Origin: a virus
Direction: 5' to 3' (one strand)
Virus record (IMG/VR): IMGVR_UViG_3300042923_001106
Location: 119,209 to 183,208 of that record
DNA length: 64,000 bases
Of this stretch, positions 14,123-22,938 are shown in pieces. A model generated the notes under the pieces. That model made no database searches, was not told where the DNA came from, and saw nothing but the letters and a program-made list of their open reading frames with translations. Position numbers and translations under genes: made by a program. Every line of letters starts with the position of its first letter. The first letter of the stretch is position 1.

Positions 14123-14577
14123 TTTACGTAACAAATATCATTGCTGTATTATCACTAATTGTCTCGATTGGTCTAGCATTGTTCACGATTAGATTCAATA
14201 ATTATCAAATCAGTAACGTATACCTTGCTAACTCAAATCTGATATTTGAATCAAGAAGAAGGTCAAGCGAATTATTTGAGGCGTGTATTCCACTACTTGC
14301 CAAAGAAGAGATGGATATATTGAACGAATATGAGAAAACAATGCTTTCGTATTATCGAGAAATTTATGAAGAGTCTTTAGAAGTAACACTTACCGTATAC
14401 AATAACATTTGTTCGATATATCTTGATAAAAAAATGAACAAAAAAGCCTTCCTGAACTTTTACCAAAAAGAAATTGATGATTTTTTCAGTAGCAAACAAA
14501 TATCTAAAATTCTAGAAGAAAATAGAGATGAGTATTTGAAGCTGTGGATAGTATATTTACAATGGCGTAACAAATAA
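14119..14577 (+). CDS. Membrane-anchored protein (152 aa)
   Basis: Residues about 3-25 (VTNIIAVLSLIVSIGLALFTI) form a single transmembrane helix; the rest is a helical, charged cytoplasmic or extracytoplasmic domain (SRRRSSELFEACIPLLAKEE...). The layout of an N-terminal anchor plus helical domain resembles DUF4760-like host and phage proteins, but I cannot assign a family. Start overlaps the preceding stop. Confidence 0.65.
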   Translation: MIYVTNIIAVLSLIVSIGLALFTIRFNNYQISNVYLANSNLIFESRRRSSELFEACIPLLAKEEMDILNEYEKTMLSYYREIYEESLEVTLTVYNNICSIYLDKKMNKKAFLNFYQKEIDDFFSSKQISKILEENRDEYLKLWIVYLQWRNK

Positions 14578-14617
14578 ATTAAAATAAAATCCTTATTTTA
14601 TTGGAGGTAATATAGGA

Positions 14618-14818
14618 ATGTTTTCAAATCAAGTAAACGTAAATGGAAAGTTTATCAGCGGCACAATTCAACGAAAGGAAGCTCACCATGCATATCTTTT
14701 TCTAAGTCAATTGAATTTGGGTGGTCGTGGAGCAAATACGTGGAACTCGAATACTCTACGAGAGATTGCAAATGAACTCAATGACGTTGCGAACGAGCTA
14801 GATAAGCAGAACATATGA
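14618..14818 (+). CDS. Hypothetical protein (66 aa)
   Basis: ATG 14618 behind ATTGGAGGTAATA. Short beta N-terminus (NVNGKFISGTIQRKEAHHAY) and a helical end (LREIANELNDVANELDKQNI). No family recognised. Confidence 0.6.
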   Translation: MFSNQVNVNGKFISGTIQRKEAHHAYLFLSQLNLGGRGANTWNSNTLREIANELNDVANELDKQNI

Positions 14819-14854
14819 AACGAATGTTTTATCCAAGTTTTTGAGGAGGGACAC

Positions 14855-15100
14855 ATGAAACTTTGGGATATACTTAAAGATTTAAATTCAACGGATAAAT
14901 ACCCAATTGGCACTAAATTCAAGTCTTTAGCTCCTTATTGGTGCGATCTGACGGCAGAAGTAAAACCGATTAATAATTATCCTGACGGCTCAAACGGAAA
15001 GACGCTAAAGTGGGAAGAGGATGTAAATGGGTGTAAGGGGAAAATCATCGGATTATACGGTGGAGCAATTAAGTATGATTGGGAATTAATTAGCGAATAA
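14855..15100 (+). CDS. Hypothetical protein (81 aa)
   Basis: ATG 14855 behind TGAGGAGGGAC. Small and beta-rich, with Trp/Gly turns (KWEEDVNGCKGKIIGLYGG). Ends WELISE. Function unknown. Confidence 0.6.
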   Translation: MKLWDILKDLNSTDKYPIGTKFKSLAPYWCDLTAEVKPINNYPDGSNGKTLKWEEDVNGCKGKIIGLYGGAIKYDWELISE

Positions 15101-15137
15101 AACTAAGTTTTTATCAACTAATAGGAGGAATAAAAAA

Positions 15138-15380
15138 ATGAAAATGTACATTATCGTTGATAAGTACAATGAAGGGTTTTACTACAACTTTGAAAAAGAA
15201 GATTTCTATATGGACATTACTGAGCAAAGTCTTCTACCTTCGAAAGAAATGGCTAAAACATATATTGAAGACCAACTATGTAGTGATTGTGTACCAGCGG
15301 AAATCGATATTGAAAGTGTTAGTAAAATGGGTACTTGGGTATATTCTATTGAGAATGTTTGGGATGATGATAAAGAATAA
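15138..15380 (+). CDS. Hypothetical protein (80 aa)
   Basis: ATG 15138 (or 15144) behind TAGGAGGAAT. KMYIIVDKYNEGFYYNFEKED is a beta hairpin; LLPSKEMAKTYIEDQL a helix; then two Cys (LCSDCVPAE). A compact alpha-beta fold is likely. A longer frame from 15157 on the same strand is out of phase and rejected. Confidence 0.6.
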   Translation: MKMYIIVDKYNEGFYYNFEKEDFYMDITEQSLLPSKEMAKTYIEDQLCSDCVPAEIDIESVSKMGTWVYSIENVWDDDKE

Positions 15381-15423
15381 ACAAATGAAATTAATTTTTT
15401 ATTCACCGAAGGAGGATAGAGAC

Positions 15424-15525
15424 ATGAAGTGTGCGTGGTTTGAGACTCTATCTAAAGAGATAAGTTTGATTAGCTTGTGGAGACAAAAGTTCTTTCCTAA
15501 TGCTAAATTTACGAAAGGAGTATGA
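15424..15525 (+). CDS. Small protein (33 aa)
   Basis: GAAGGAGGATAGAGAC precedes ATG 15424; 33 residues, MKCAWFETLSKEISLISLWR..., ending FTKGV over ACGAAAGGAGTATGA, which carries the Shine-Dalgarno of the radical SAM gene. It may serve mainly as a coupled leader for that gene. An ATG at 15385 would lengthen it by 13 residues. Confidence 0.45.
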   Translation: MKCAWFETLSKEISLISLWRQKFFPNAKFTKGV

Positions 15526-15528
15526 TGG

Positions 15529-17274
15529 TTGACAGAAATAGAAGAGAAGTATGAGAAATACTTTCAAAAACCAATGATTAAACCTACAAATGGCACAGAG
15601 TTTAAAGAAGTCGGGTTCAATCCTCATACGATCCAACATAAGCCCGATGATAGAGTGGTAATCATCGATGGTGATGGAAGCCCGAATTTCCCAAACCTAG
15701 CATTACAAAAGATAAGCGCATGGGAGAAGCGGAATGGTGTGAAAGAAGTTAAAATCATTAAACTTAAAGATAGACGTGTCAAAGGTATACTTTCAATCGA
15801 TCCAGAGTCAATTGAGGAACTTTATAAAATAAAAGATTACGATAGGGCTTATGTTAGTTTTATTTTCACAAGAAACAAGACTTTGGCACAGCAATTAATG
15901 GGGGAACTGATTAAAGAAGAAAAACTTTTTATTGACGGCAAGAAGATGAAAGTAAAAACGCCATTTTATATATCTAATATGTTCATTGGTGGTACAGGTG
16001 TTGACGAATACTTTGAGCTGCAAGAAGGTGACTTTAGATCAAGACCAAAGAGGATTACACAGTTACATTATGAGATTGAAAATATGTATCCTGATCATAC
16101 GCTTTATGAATCCGAATATGCGGATCTTAACGTGAAGTTTTGGTCTAATCCCGAACAATTCAAGATTCCAAAAAAATATACAAGTAAAATAAAACGGTAT
16201 GGATTAAGTCCAATTGATGGAACATGGGGGAAAACAAGCAAGGCAGTATCAATTAGCGACGATATAGTTGAGCGTTTTAATCATGCAAAGAATACATATG
16301 GTATTGAAGATGGAACAACATACAGAGGTTCAACAAGAGGAAATGGGTATTCATCAAAGGGATGTTCTCGAAAGTGTACGTTTTGCGTAGTTCCAGTTAT
16401 CCAAGGAGATATAGAACCGATGCATTACGGTCTGCTTGGTGTAATAAATTGGATTCTCCCCAGAAATTTATATCCTACAATGGATGAAATTGTACAGTTA
16501 TATAATGCCGGTTTGCTTAAGATGCGTCCACATGTATTTTGGAAGTTAAAAAAAGATAAGAAGACAAAAGAAATAAGTTATTATGTTGACCGAATTAGTG
16601 CATTCCTCACTATTTCAGATAACAACTTTCCAGCAGATCCAACTTGCTTAGAAAAAATGGATTACATGATTCTTAATGATATTGCTGTAAATTTGAATCA
16701 AGGTATGGATGCGAGACTGTTAACGGCTAAAGAACGTATTGACAAAAATGGTGTTCGTTATCCAAGTGGAACCGAAATATGTGAAAGGTTAAGTAAATTA
16801 TATTTCATCAACTTCACCGGTACATACAAACAGATGCACTTTAGTTGGGATTACATAGGTGTTGGCAGGATCGTGATTGAGGGAATCAGTCGATTAGTTA
16901 AGGAGTATGGGTTATCTTATTCAAACTTTGCTGTCTATTGTCTGTCAGGGTTCAATACAACTTTTGAGGAAGACTATAAACGCATTATGACTCTCAAGAA
17001 ATTAAAGATTGATCCTTACATGATGTTATTTAGAAATGTAGATGGCAGCGAAGGCACTAAATTTGATGGAACTCCACAAGACTGGCGAATGAAGCATTTA
17101 GCGCGATGGACCAATAATAAGATTCTGTTTAAAGCTGCACCGTTTGAAGAATATGATTATTATCTAAAAGAACTTGAAGAACGTTCAAAAGGATGTTTTG
17201 ATGAAGAAGTTGATAAGATGATAAGACTCGATGTGTTTGATTGGTTGACTACAGAATACATTAACCATGCTTAG
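15529..17274 (+). CDS. Radical SAM protein with N-terminal B12-binding-like domain
   Basis: The 4Fe-4S motif CSRKCTFC (C279, C283, C286) follows GYSSKG, as in radical SAM enzymes that often carry an N-terminal cobalamin-binding domain; residues about 35-130 (VVIIDGDGSPNFPNLALQKI...) resemble such a domain. The TIM-barrel follows, with MDARLL and a C-terminal extension. These enzymes use SAM to make a 5'-deoxyadenosyl radical; substrate here is unknown. TTG 15529 follows AAAGGAGTATGATGG. It lies two genes before a Dam-type DNA methylase. A nucleic-acid modification role is possible (inference); tRNA, peptide or DNA substrates cannot be told apart by sequence. Confidence 0.8.
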   Translation: MTEIEEKYEKYFQKPMIKPTNGTEFKEVGFNPHTIQHKPDDRVVIIDGDGSPNFPNLALQKISAWEKRNGVKEVKIIKLKDRRVKGILSIDPESIEELYKIKDYDRAYVSFIFTRNKTLAQQLMGELIKEEKLFIDGKKMKVKTPFYISNMFIGGTGVDEYFELQEGDFRSRPKRITQLHYEIENMYPDHTLYESEYADLNVKFWSNPEQFKIPKKYTSKIKRYGLSPIDGTWGKTSKAVSISDDIVERFNHAKNTYGIEDGTTYRGSTRGNGYSSKGCSRKCTFCVVPVIQGDIEPMHYGLLGVINWILPRNLYPTMDEIVQLYNAGLLKMRPHVFWKLKKDKKTKEISYYVDRISAFLTISDNNFPADPTCLEKMDYMILNDIAVNLNQGMDARLLTAKERIDKNGVRYPSGTEICERLSKLYFINFTGTYKQMHFSWDYIGVGRIVIEGISRLVKEYGLSYSNFAVYCLSGFNTTFEEDYKRIMTLKKLKIDPYMMLFRNVDGSEGTKFDGTPQDWRMKHLARWTNNKILFKAAPFEEYDYYLKELEERSKGCFDEEVDKMIRLDVFDWLTTEYINHA

Positions 17275-17289
17275 GTGAGATGACTGTTA

Positions 17290-17517
17290 TTGGGCAGAAA
17301 ATTAAGTAGTACTAACAAGATGATTTTAGAATATCGGGGTATGTGCAATGAAATAAGTAGAAACATGCTTGATTACTGTGGATTTCTGTTCATTGATAGA
17401 CCAGATTTGACTGAAAAATATATTGAAGATGTCGAAAGGTTGCTCAGGAGTTTAGACGATAAGTTGTTCGATGCAAAGGTAAAGTTTTATCAAATAAAAA
17501 ATAAAGTAATCCGATGA
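17290..17517 (+). CDS. Hypothetical helical protein (75 aa), TTG start
   Basis: TTG 17290 follows TAGGTGAGATGA. Entirely helical and charged (NKMILEYRGMCNEISRNMLD, YIEDVERLLRSLDDKL). It lies between the radical SAM and Dam-like genes and could be a partner of either, but no motif shows it. Confidence 0.55.
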   Translation: MGRKLSSTNKMILEYRGMCNEISRNMLDYCGFLFIDRPDLTEKYIEDVERLLRSLDDKLFDAKVKFYQIKNKVIR

Positions 17518-17543
17518 AAAATGCGTTGTAGAGATAAGAGGTC

Positions 17544-18056
17544 ATGATTAGATTGAATAAGCGAACAACAGGAATGGGCGGACATCAATCGGCACGAATG
17601 ATGAAGGATGAATGGTTGACTCCACCAAATATTATAAAAGCGCTGGGCGAGTTTGATTTAGATCCGTGCTCTCCTATAAGTAGGCCATGGGGTACTGCGA
17701 AAAACCATTACACCATTTTAGACGATGGCTTATCAAAAGAATGGTTTGGTCGTGTGTGGCTAAACCCTCCGTATGGACGTGAAGCTTCGGATTGGTTGAA
17801 CAAGTTATCAATACATGGAAATGGCGTTGCATTAATCTTCGCTAGAACTGAAACAGAGATGTTCTTTGAACATGTATGGAATAAGGCAGATGCTTTGCTT
17901 TTCTTTAAAGGTCGTTTGTACTTTCATCATGTTAACGGGGAACGTGCAAGTGCGAATGCAGGAGCACCATCAGTACTTATTGCATATGGAACTGAGAATG
18001 TTAAGTCACTTGAGTTAGTTAGTAAGTGGGGACAATTGATTAAACTAAACCAATAA
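17544..18056 (+). CDS. Phage DNA N6-adenine methyltransferase (Dam-like)
   Basis: Transfers methyl from SAM to adenine N6 in DNA. Family signs: DEWLTPPNIIKALG with FDLDPC (the family start), a catalytic NPPY (residues 74-77) within WLNPPYGRE, and GRLYFHHVNG with GAPSVLIAYG at the end. About 170 residues is normal for the phage Dam family. No restriction enzyme lies beside it, so it is best seen as a lone methylase for protection or regulation. ATG 17544 after AGAGGTC. Confidence 0.85.
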   Translation: MIRLNKRTTGMGGHQSARMMKDEWLTPPNIIKALGEFDLDPCSPISRPWGTAKNHYTILDDGLSKEWFGRVWLNPPYGREASDWLNKLSIHGNGVALIFARTETEMFFEHVWNKADALLFFKGRLYFHHVNGERASANAGAPSVLIAYGTENVKSLELVSKWGQLIKLNQ

Positions 18057-18089
18057 AGAATTCATTTTATTACACCAAAGGAGGAAAAA

Positions 18090-18695
18090 TTGAAAATACA
18101 ACATTACAACTTTAAAGACTTCTTGCAACGTTATAATAACGATACAGATTTTGAACTATTTAAAGTACTTGAAGAGTTACCGATATTGACAGAGGGTGTT
18201 TGGATTGCAGGTGGGGCAATAAGACGTACAATAATTGGTGATCCGCTCACCTCAGATTTTGACTTCTTTTTCAGGGATAAAGAGTCCTTGGATACATATC
18301 GAAAACTGCTTCTGGAAAAGGGAGCAAAAGAAACTAAGAAAACGGACCATCAAGAAACATATACGATCACAGTTGCTGAGAAAGTACGGTTTATTCAATT
18401 AATAAAGATAAACTTTTATGTGGATGTTAAATCTGTTTTGGATTCATTTGATTTTACGATTAGCCAGTTTGCGTATGTTGGAACGAATTTGATATGCGGT
18501 GAGTATTCATTGTGGGATTTGTCCAGACGTAGACTAGCTTTACATAAACTTACGTATGGAGTAGCGACCATGAGAAGACTGATAAAATATTCTAATCAAG
18601 GATTTACCGCTTGTGCTGGTGTGATGCAAAGTATTCTGGAAGCAGTAGTGAATAAGCCAGAGACAATTAACTCGGAGATTCAATATATAGATTAG
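18090..18695 (+). CDS. Nucleotidyltransferase-like protein (polymerase-beta fold)
   Basis: WIAGGAIRRTIIGDPLTSDFDFFF has the GG...DxD pattern of nucleotidyltransferase active sites (GG at about residues 44-45, DFD at 57-59). Acceptor and nucleotide are unknown. C-terminal helices (RRRLALHKLTYGVATMRRLIKY) resemble the neck of CCA-adding/poly(A) polymerases. A second, longer protein with the same head lies at 37489. TTG 18090 behind AAAGGAGGAAAAA. Confidence 0.68.
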   Translation: MKIQHYNFKDFLQRYNNDTDFELFKVLEELPILTEGVWIAGGAIRRTIIGDPLTSDFDFFFRDKESLDTYRKLLLEKGAKETKKTDHQETYTITVAEKVRFIQLIKINFYVDVKSVLDSFDFTISQFAYVGTNLICGEYSLWDLSRRRLALHKLTYGVATMRRLIKYSNQGFTACAGVMQSILEAVVNKPETINSEIQYID

Positions 18696-18707
18696 AGGGA
18701 AGTATGA

Positions 18708-18887
18708 ATGAAGAAAATCGAGCAGAATCTAAGGATTGTCCATAACGGTAGGAAATACAAGGTTCAATTTAATTTCTGTACAGAATGTAAATCGTTTAAA
18801 AACTGTTATGAGGATAATCCATTTCATCCAAGCTATTTGAGTCCAGAATGCTTAGAAATCGGTCAAAGTCTTGGGTATGATGCTTAA
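18708..18887 (+). CDS. Cys-rich small protein (59 aa)
   Basis: GAGGGAAG precedes ATG 18708; an out-of-frame ATG at 18704 gives only 13 codons. Four Cys, in FCTECKSFKNC and PEC, form a plausible small zinc site. Function unknown. Confidence 0.58.
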   Translation: MKKIEQNLRIVHNGRKYKVQFNFCTECKSFKNCYEDNPFHPSYLSPECLEIGQSLGYDA

Positions 18888-18965
18888 CCGTAAAACTGTT
18901 TATCTTAATACTTTAGGATTAAATAAAAGTATCACTATCAAAAGAAAATAGTGAAGGTGGTCAAT

Positions 18966-19220
18966 ATGAATCCATGGATTAAACAAGTTCCAGCATTCAA
19001 CTTGGATTATTTCATCTTAGGAAAAGCAGTACGTATCACAGATAAAACTAAAAATAAGAAGTTTGACGGACTAATTCTAAGAAGAGAAGAAGATAGGATC
19101 GGTGTCTCAGTAGTCGAATGGTATTCACCTATGACCGGCACATCTGAGTATATAGCTCAAACATGCTATTTTGATATTAAGGATATTGTTAACGAGAAGT
19201 ATGAAATCGAATTGCTTTAA
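18966..19220 (+). CDS. Hypothetical protein (84 aa)
   Basis: ATG 18966 behind GTGAAGGTGG. Beta-rich: GKAVRITDKTKNKKFDGLIL, then RIGVSVVEWYSP, a likely small barrel. No family recognised. Confidence 0.6.
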   Translation: MNPWIKQVPAFNLDYFILGKAVRITDKTKNKKFDGLILRREEDRIGVSVVEWYSPMTGTSEYIAQTCYFDIKDIVNEKYEIELL

Positions 19221-19246
19221 GATAACTTATACTGGGGCGATAAACT

Positions 19247-19570
19247 ATGAGTGTAAAACGCGAGGAGTACCTAATTATTGGTGTCGATGTGAGTGATCAC
19301 TATGATGGGGATGATGACTATGATAAATACGAAAGATATTATCATAATACTGAAGTAGGTGAATTCACTCTGCTTGTTGATGGATATAGCAGAAACTACA
19401 CTATCTTTGGAGAGATCATGGAGTATGGAAATGAATACGAAGGCTTACCGCTGACGGAAATAAATTTAGACGAGTTCAATGAAGCCATATATAGAGTGAG
19501 GGATAAGGTTAGAAGTTTATTTGGAGTAACTGAGCAGCCAAGAATTTACGCATTGACCCACTGGAGTTAA
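19247..19570 (+). CDS. Hypothetical acidic protein (107 aa)
   Basis: ATG 19247 behind TGGGGCGAT. Acidic, beta-rich start (EEYLIIGVDVSDHYDGDDDY), then EFTLLVDGYSRNYTIFGE. Its stop lies 2 bases before the next gene's ATG. Unknown function. Confidence 0.6.
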   Translation: MSVKREEYLIIGVDVSDHYDGDDDYDKYERYYHNTEVGEFTLLVDGYSRNYTIFGEIMEYGNEYEGLPLTEINLDEFNEAIYRVRDKVRSLFGVTEQPRIYALTHWS

Positions 19571-19572
19571 AT

Positions 19573-19833
19573 ATGAGAGTAGCATCTATTGAAGTTGAAA
19601 GAGCGAAAGTTGAGTATAAAATGATTTTTAACGAAGATGCAGATGAGCATAATTTGTTTGACCTGTACCACATTGGATTAGTAACCTCATATGGAAAATT
19701 ATTTGGCGAATTAGAAAAGAGCCGTGAAATGGCATCTCTTCATATGAAATTAAGCAATAGTTTCTCGCAGGTTGGAATCAATTTAGACGATTATCAAATC
19801 ATTAATATGATCATGTGCATAATTAGGGAATAA
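19573..19833 (+). CDS. Hypothetical protein (86 aa)
   Basis: ATG 19573 two bases after the previous stop (coupled). Helical, acidic: VERAKVEYKMIFNEDADE, then a FGELEKSREMASLHMKL helix. No recognised domain. Confidence 0.58.
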   Translation: MRVASIEVERAKVEYKMIFNEDADEHNLFDLYHIGLVTSYGKLFGELEKSREMASLHMKLSNSFSQVGINLDDYQIINMIMCIIRE

Positions 19834-19864
19834 AATGAGTGTTTTATTCGAAAGGAGACGTTAA

Positions 19865-20551
19865 ATGAACGACGAATTACAGTCTACAATAATCTTCGAT
19901 ATTTATGAGCGGGTACATATTCCAGACGACTTGCCGTTACTCGCAAAGATTAAACGACACGCTTTGATTCCAGAGATTCAGTACTATCAAGTAGGAGACG
20001 AATATCATCTAAAAGGCAGTCTAAACTTATCACTTTACTACACGGGTATTGATAGTATTATGAATGAAAGAACACAAACCTTTTATCATCAGATCCCACT
20101 GGAAATAACAATACCTATCTCAAGAGGCGTTCCTGAATTCTGGCAAATTGGCACTGTAAATGTAGAACATCTTGGAAACAATATAATAAATGTTACAGGG
20201 ACATTTGAAGTTGATCTTTATACTGAAGAAGAAAGTGTAAAAATAGATAATATAAATAAATTCAAATGTACAAATGAAGAATGTATTGAACTACAACTTA
20301 AACAAAGTGAAGATATGCGCTTGATTTTAAATATTGAAGATGGTATTCGTCATCAATACTATCTTAATGAAGATGGTTCGCTTGAACATTATGATAGTGA
20401 TGGCATGGGACAAGAGATTTATTTACGTTGCAATGTTTGTGGTCAAAAGTATGAATTTGATTCTGATATTGGTCATGTATTTGAGCAACATATCCTGCCA
20501 TTAAATAAATGCGAAATACGGGATATAGGGATTATTAAAATTAGCAGATAG
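19865..20551 (+). CDS. SpoVID/DUF3794-like beta-rich protein with zinc-finger tail
   Basis: The N-terminal 110 residues (DDLPLLAKIKRHALIPEIQY, then DEYHLKGSLNLSLYYTG) resemble the beta-rich N-terminal region of SpoVID and DUF3794 domains, which recruit spore-coat proteins in the host. The C-terminal part holds CTNEEC and CNVCG, a four-Cys zinc site, and a His pair (GHVFEQH). The resemblance is by eye only. If right, it is one of several sporulation-linked genes here. ATG 19865 behind AAAGGAGACG. Confidence 0.5.
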   Translation: MNDELQSTIIFDIYERVHIPDDLPLLAKIKRHALIPEIQYYQVGDEYHLKGSLNLSLYYTGIDSIMNERTQTFYHQIPLEITIPISRGVPEFWQIGTVNVEHLGNNIINVTGTFEVDLYTEEESVKIDNINKFKCTNEECIELQLKQSEDMRLILNIEDGIRHQYYLNEDGSLEHYDSDGMGQEIYLRCNVCGQKYEFDSDIGHVFEQHILPLNKCEIRDIGIIKISR

Positions 20552-20583
20552 ATAGTCTTTTTATTTTATTCTAACAAGGAGCG

Positions 20584-20964
20584 ATGAATATGAACGTTAT
20601 TGAGTTTGAAACTGATGAATTATGGGAGATTGCTTACGGTGATCATGAGTTTGCGCAAGTTATAAAAAAGGATACATACAGAGAAGGTTGGTATGAATAC
20701 CACGAAATCACATTCGTCTATGATGGTGTTCAATATTCGTTTGTTTATAAGGAACATACTTCTCCGAAAGTTTGCGATAGGGAAATTGTTCAAGATGCAA
20801 AGCCAACCGAAGCGCAGCCCATCTCTGTTAATCCAGATGAAGAAGCGGAGTTCATATGGGAGAATTTGATGAAAATGGATAAGGGATATATCAGCAAAGA
20901 AGATATTAAAACAATTACAGAATTACAAACAGAATATCTTATTAGTATTGGTGTTATTAAATAA
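20584..20964 (+). CDS. Hypothetical acidic protein (126 aa)
   Basis: Starts at ATG 20584 or 20590 behind AAGGAGCG. A beta-rich first half (VIEFETDELWEIAYGDHEFA, then FVYDGVQYSFVYKEH) and a helical acidic second half (PDEEAEFIWENLMKMDKGYI). Unknown function. Confidence 0.6.
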   Translation: MNMNVIEFETDELWEIAYGDHEFAQVIKKDTYREGWYEYHEITFVYDGVQYSFVYKEHTSPKVCDREIVQDAKPTEAQPISVNPDEEAEFIWENLMKMDKGYISKEDIKTITELQTEYLISIGVIK

Positions 20965-20980
20965 AATATGATTTTCATTG
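20959..20980 (+). repeat. Intergenic motif copy AAATAAAA-TATG-ATTTTCATTG
   Basis: Clean copy of the repeated intergenic motif between the genes at 20584 and 20999, overlapping the stop codon; CGGAGG follows 10 bases later. Confidence 0.55.
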
Positions 20981-20998
20981 CCTAATCGGAGGTCAAGT

Positions 20999-21193
20999 AT
21001 GGAGGATCTGATAGAGTATAGGGTTTACTATAAATTGATTATTGACCATATGGAAGCATGCACAACACCGTTAAGCGAAGATAAGGCGAACAGCACATAT
21101 TTAGGTTTACTTAACAACAATGAGTGCTACGATGTCAGGATTGTTAAGGAAACTGTTAAACGCGAGATAGTAAAAGCACATCTATTACATTAA
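20999..21193 (+). CDS. Hypothetical protein (64 aa)
   Basis: CGGAGGTCAAGT places the start at ATG 20999, not the upstream TTG at 20978. Helical, with LLNNNECYDVRIVKETVKRE at the C-terminal half. No family recognised. Confidence 0.58.
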   Translation: MEDLIEYRVYYKLIIDHMEACTTPLSEDKANSTYLGLLNNNECYDVRIVKETVKREIVKAHLLH

Positions 21194-21210
21194 AATTAAC
21201 AAAATAAAAC

Positions 21211-21239
21211 TTTACAATAATATTTAAGTGTAGTATATT
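21211..21239 (+). promoter_or_regulatory. Putative sigma-A promoter for the RecJ-like gene
   Basis: TTTACA (21211-21216), 17-base spacer, TATATT (21234-21239): a good vegetative promoter. The -35 continues as TTTACAATAA, close to TATACAATAA at 29381 and 40401, so these three may form one promoter class. Confidence 0.65.
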
Positions 21240-21259
21240 TATTGAGTGGAGGTGATGTG

Positions 21260-22900
21260 GTGAAGTGGAAACAAAAGCTTCCCAAAATAGAGTATTCACC
21301 ATTTGATGATTTAAAGGATCAACTTGCAGCAATCAACGGCATTGAAAATCTAAATGAGTTCCTAAATCCATCATGGGAACATATCAGTAATCCATGCTTG
21401 TTGAAAAATATTAAAGAAGGAACCAGACGAATAATCAAAGCGATACATAGTGGAGAAAAGATTGTTGTGATGGCAGATATCGATAGCGATGGAATTAATT
21501 CAGCCGCAATAATGGTAAATTACCTTGAAAAGCATAGCGCAAATGTTTCATATATTTATGCGCAGCGAAAAGACGGCCATGGTCTACACACCACAGTTGA
21601 TAAAATTCCAGAAGACACAAGACTATTGATTATTGTCGATTCATCATCATCAGAATGGAAAGAATGTAGACAACTAAAAGAAAAGGGCATCGATGTTTTA
21701 ATTATTGATCATCATCCACTGGACAACCCAAACTACTATTGTATCCTAATAAATCCTCAACAAGAGGGATGTGATTACCCTAACAAAAATATCTCTGGTT
21801 CAGGATTGACTTGGCAGGTGTGTCGAGTATTAGATAATAAACTTGATTCAACTTATGCTCTCGAACTTGTTGATATGGCTGCAATTGGTCTCATTTCAGA
21901 CATGATGTGTATGAATACGATGGAAAATAGAGCAATCGTAAATATCGGTTTGAGTAATGTTAAAAATATCGGACTGAATGCCATTTTGTCTGCTCAAGGT
22001 CTCCTTAAAAAGAAGCTTAGTACAACAGACATTGGATATAAAGTTTCAACCCTAATCAATGCTTCTGCTCGGTTGAATAAGATTGAATTGGCCTTAGAGT
22101 TGTTGACTACGGATACGACTGTTAGAGCAGACGAATTAGTCAAGGAAATAAATAAATTAAACAAGCAAAGAAAAACAAAACAAACTGTTCATGTTGATGA
22201 TTTGCTCGCAAAAGTGGATAGTACACAGAAAATAATAATCCACTTGGATCACAACAAAGAGATAAGTAAGGCATTCAGTGGACTCATAGCTAATGAAATT
22301 GCCAATACATATCAAAGACCTTGCTTAATTTTATCTCCTGATGAAAGTCAGGGAAATACATATAGTGGGAGTTATCGCTCTTATAGTGGATTCAACTTAA
22401 AAACTTTCTTCTCGAATTTATCGTTAGTCGAAACTACTGGAGGACATGAGGGAGCCGGTGGAATTTCGGTCAAGAATGAAAATCTTTTTGACTTTATTGA
22501 TATGGTGAAGGAGAACAGTGAAAGCCTTTCGTTTGAATCAGAAGTCGAATATGATCTGGAATTATCGTGTGATGAAATTGATGAGAAATTAATATATGTT
22601 ATCACCGATTTCTACAGAATATCAGGTGCAAACTTTCCAATGGGGAAATTTTTAGTATCGGATATCCTTGTAGATGAAGTAAAAGTTAAAGGAAAAAACG
22701 AAGATACTGTAGAGGCGATAAATCAAAATTTAAGTTTGATGAAGTTTAAAACTAGTAGAAAATTTGCTGAAAGTATACCACTTTTGACTAATATTTCTGC
22801 TGTTGGAACACTGAGTGTGAATGGATTTTATAATTTTGGTATAAAAAAATATGTGAAGACTAACCAAATCATTTTAGATGACTTTAAAGTGGTTAGTTAA
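21260..22900 (+). CDS. RecJ-like DHH-family single-strand exonuclease
   Basis: DHH-superfamily nuclease resembling RecJ and SPbeta YorK. Metal-binding motifs: ADIDSDGINS (DxDxDG-type, around residue 75) and IIDHHPLD (DHH); the DHHA1 motif ETTGGHEGAGGISV is around residue 395. A C-terminal OB-like region follows. It would degrade 5'-ended single strands in recombination or repair during phage replication. Near 546 residues it matches short RecJ. GTG 21260 (or 21257) is placed by GTGGAGGTGATGTG; the TTG at 21242 lies upstream of that Shine-Dalgarno. It has its own promoter, and the dNTP genes lie downstream. Confidence 0.85.
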   Translation: MKWKQKLPKIEYSPFDDLKDQLAAINGIENLNEFLNPSWEHISNPCLLKNIKEGTRRIIKAIHSGEKIVVMADIDSDGINSAAIMVNYLEKHSANVSYIYAQRKDGHGLHTTVDKIPEDTRLLIIVDSSSSEWKECRQLKEKGIDVLIIDHHPLDNPNYYCILINPQQEGCDYPNKNISGSGLTWQVCRVLDNKLDSTYALELVDMAAIGLISDMMCMNTMENRAIVNIGLSNVKNIGLNAILSAQGLLKKKLSTTDIGYKVSTLINASARLNKIELALELLTTDTTVRADELVKEINKLNKQRKTKQTVHVDDLLAKVDSTQKIIIHLDHNKEISKAFSGLIANEIANTYQRPCLILSPDESQGNTYSGSYRSYSGFNLKTFFSNLSLVETTGGHEGAGGISVKNENLFDFIDMVKENSESLSFESEVEYDLELSCDEIDEKLIYVITDFYRISGANFPMGKFLVSDILVDEVKVKGKNEDTVEAINQNLSLMKFKTSRKFAESIPLLTNISAVGTLSVNGFYNFGIKKYVKTNQIILDDFKVVS

Positions 22901-22938
22901 AAATAAATAATAAATATAATAAGGGAGAGAATTGTTGA

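Noticed and set aside
15157-15525. 122-codon plus-strand frame
   Set aside because: Out of frame with the better supported gene at 15138; only its final 33 codons (15424 on) have their own RBS.
17544-18056. Restriction-modification system
   Set aside because: Only a methylase is seen; no restriction enzyme lies beside it.
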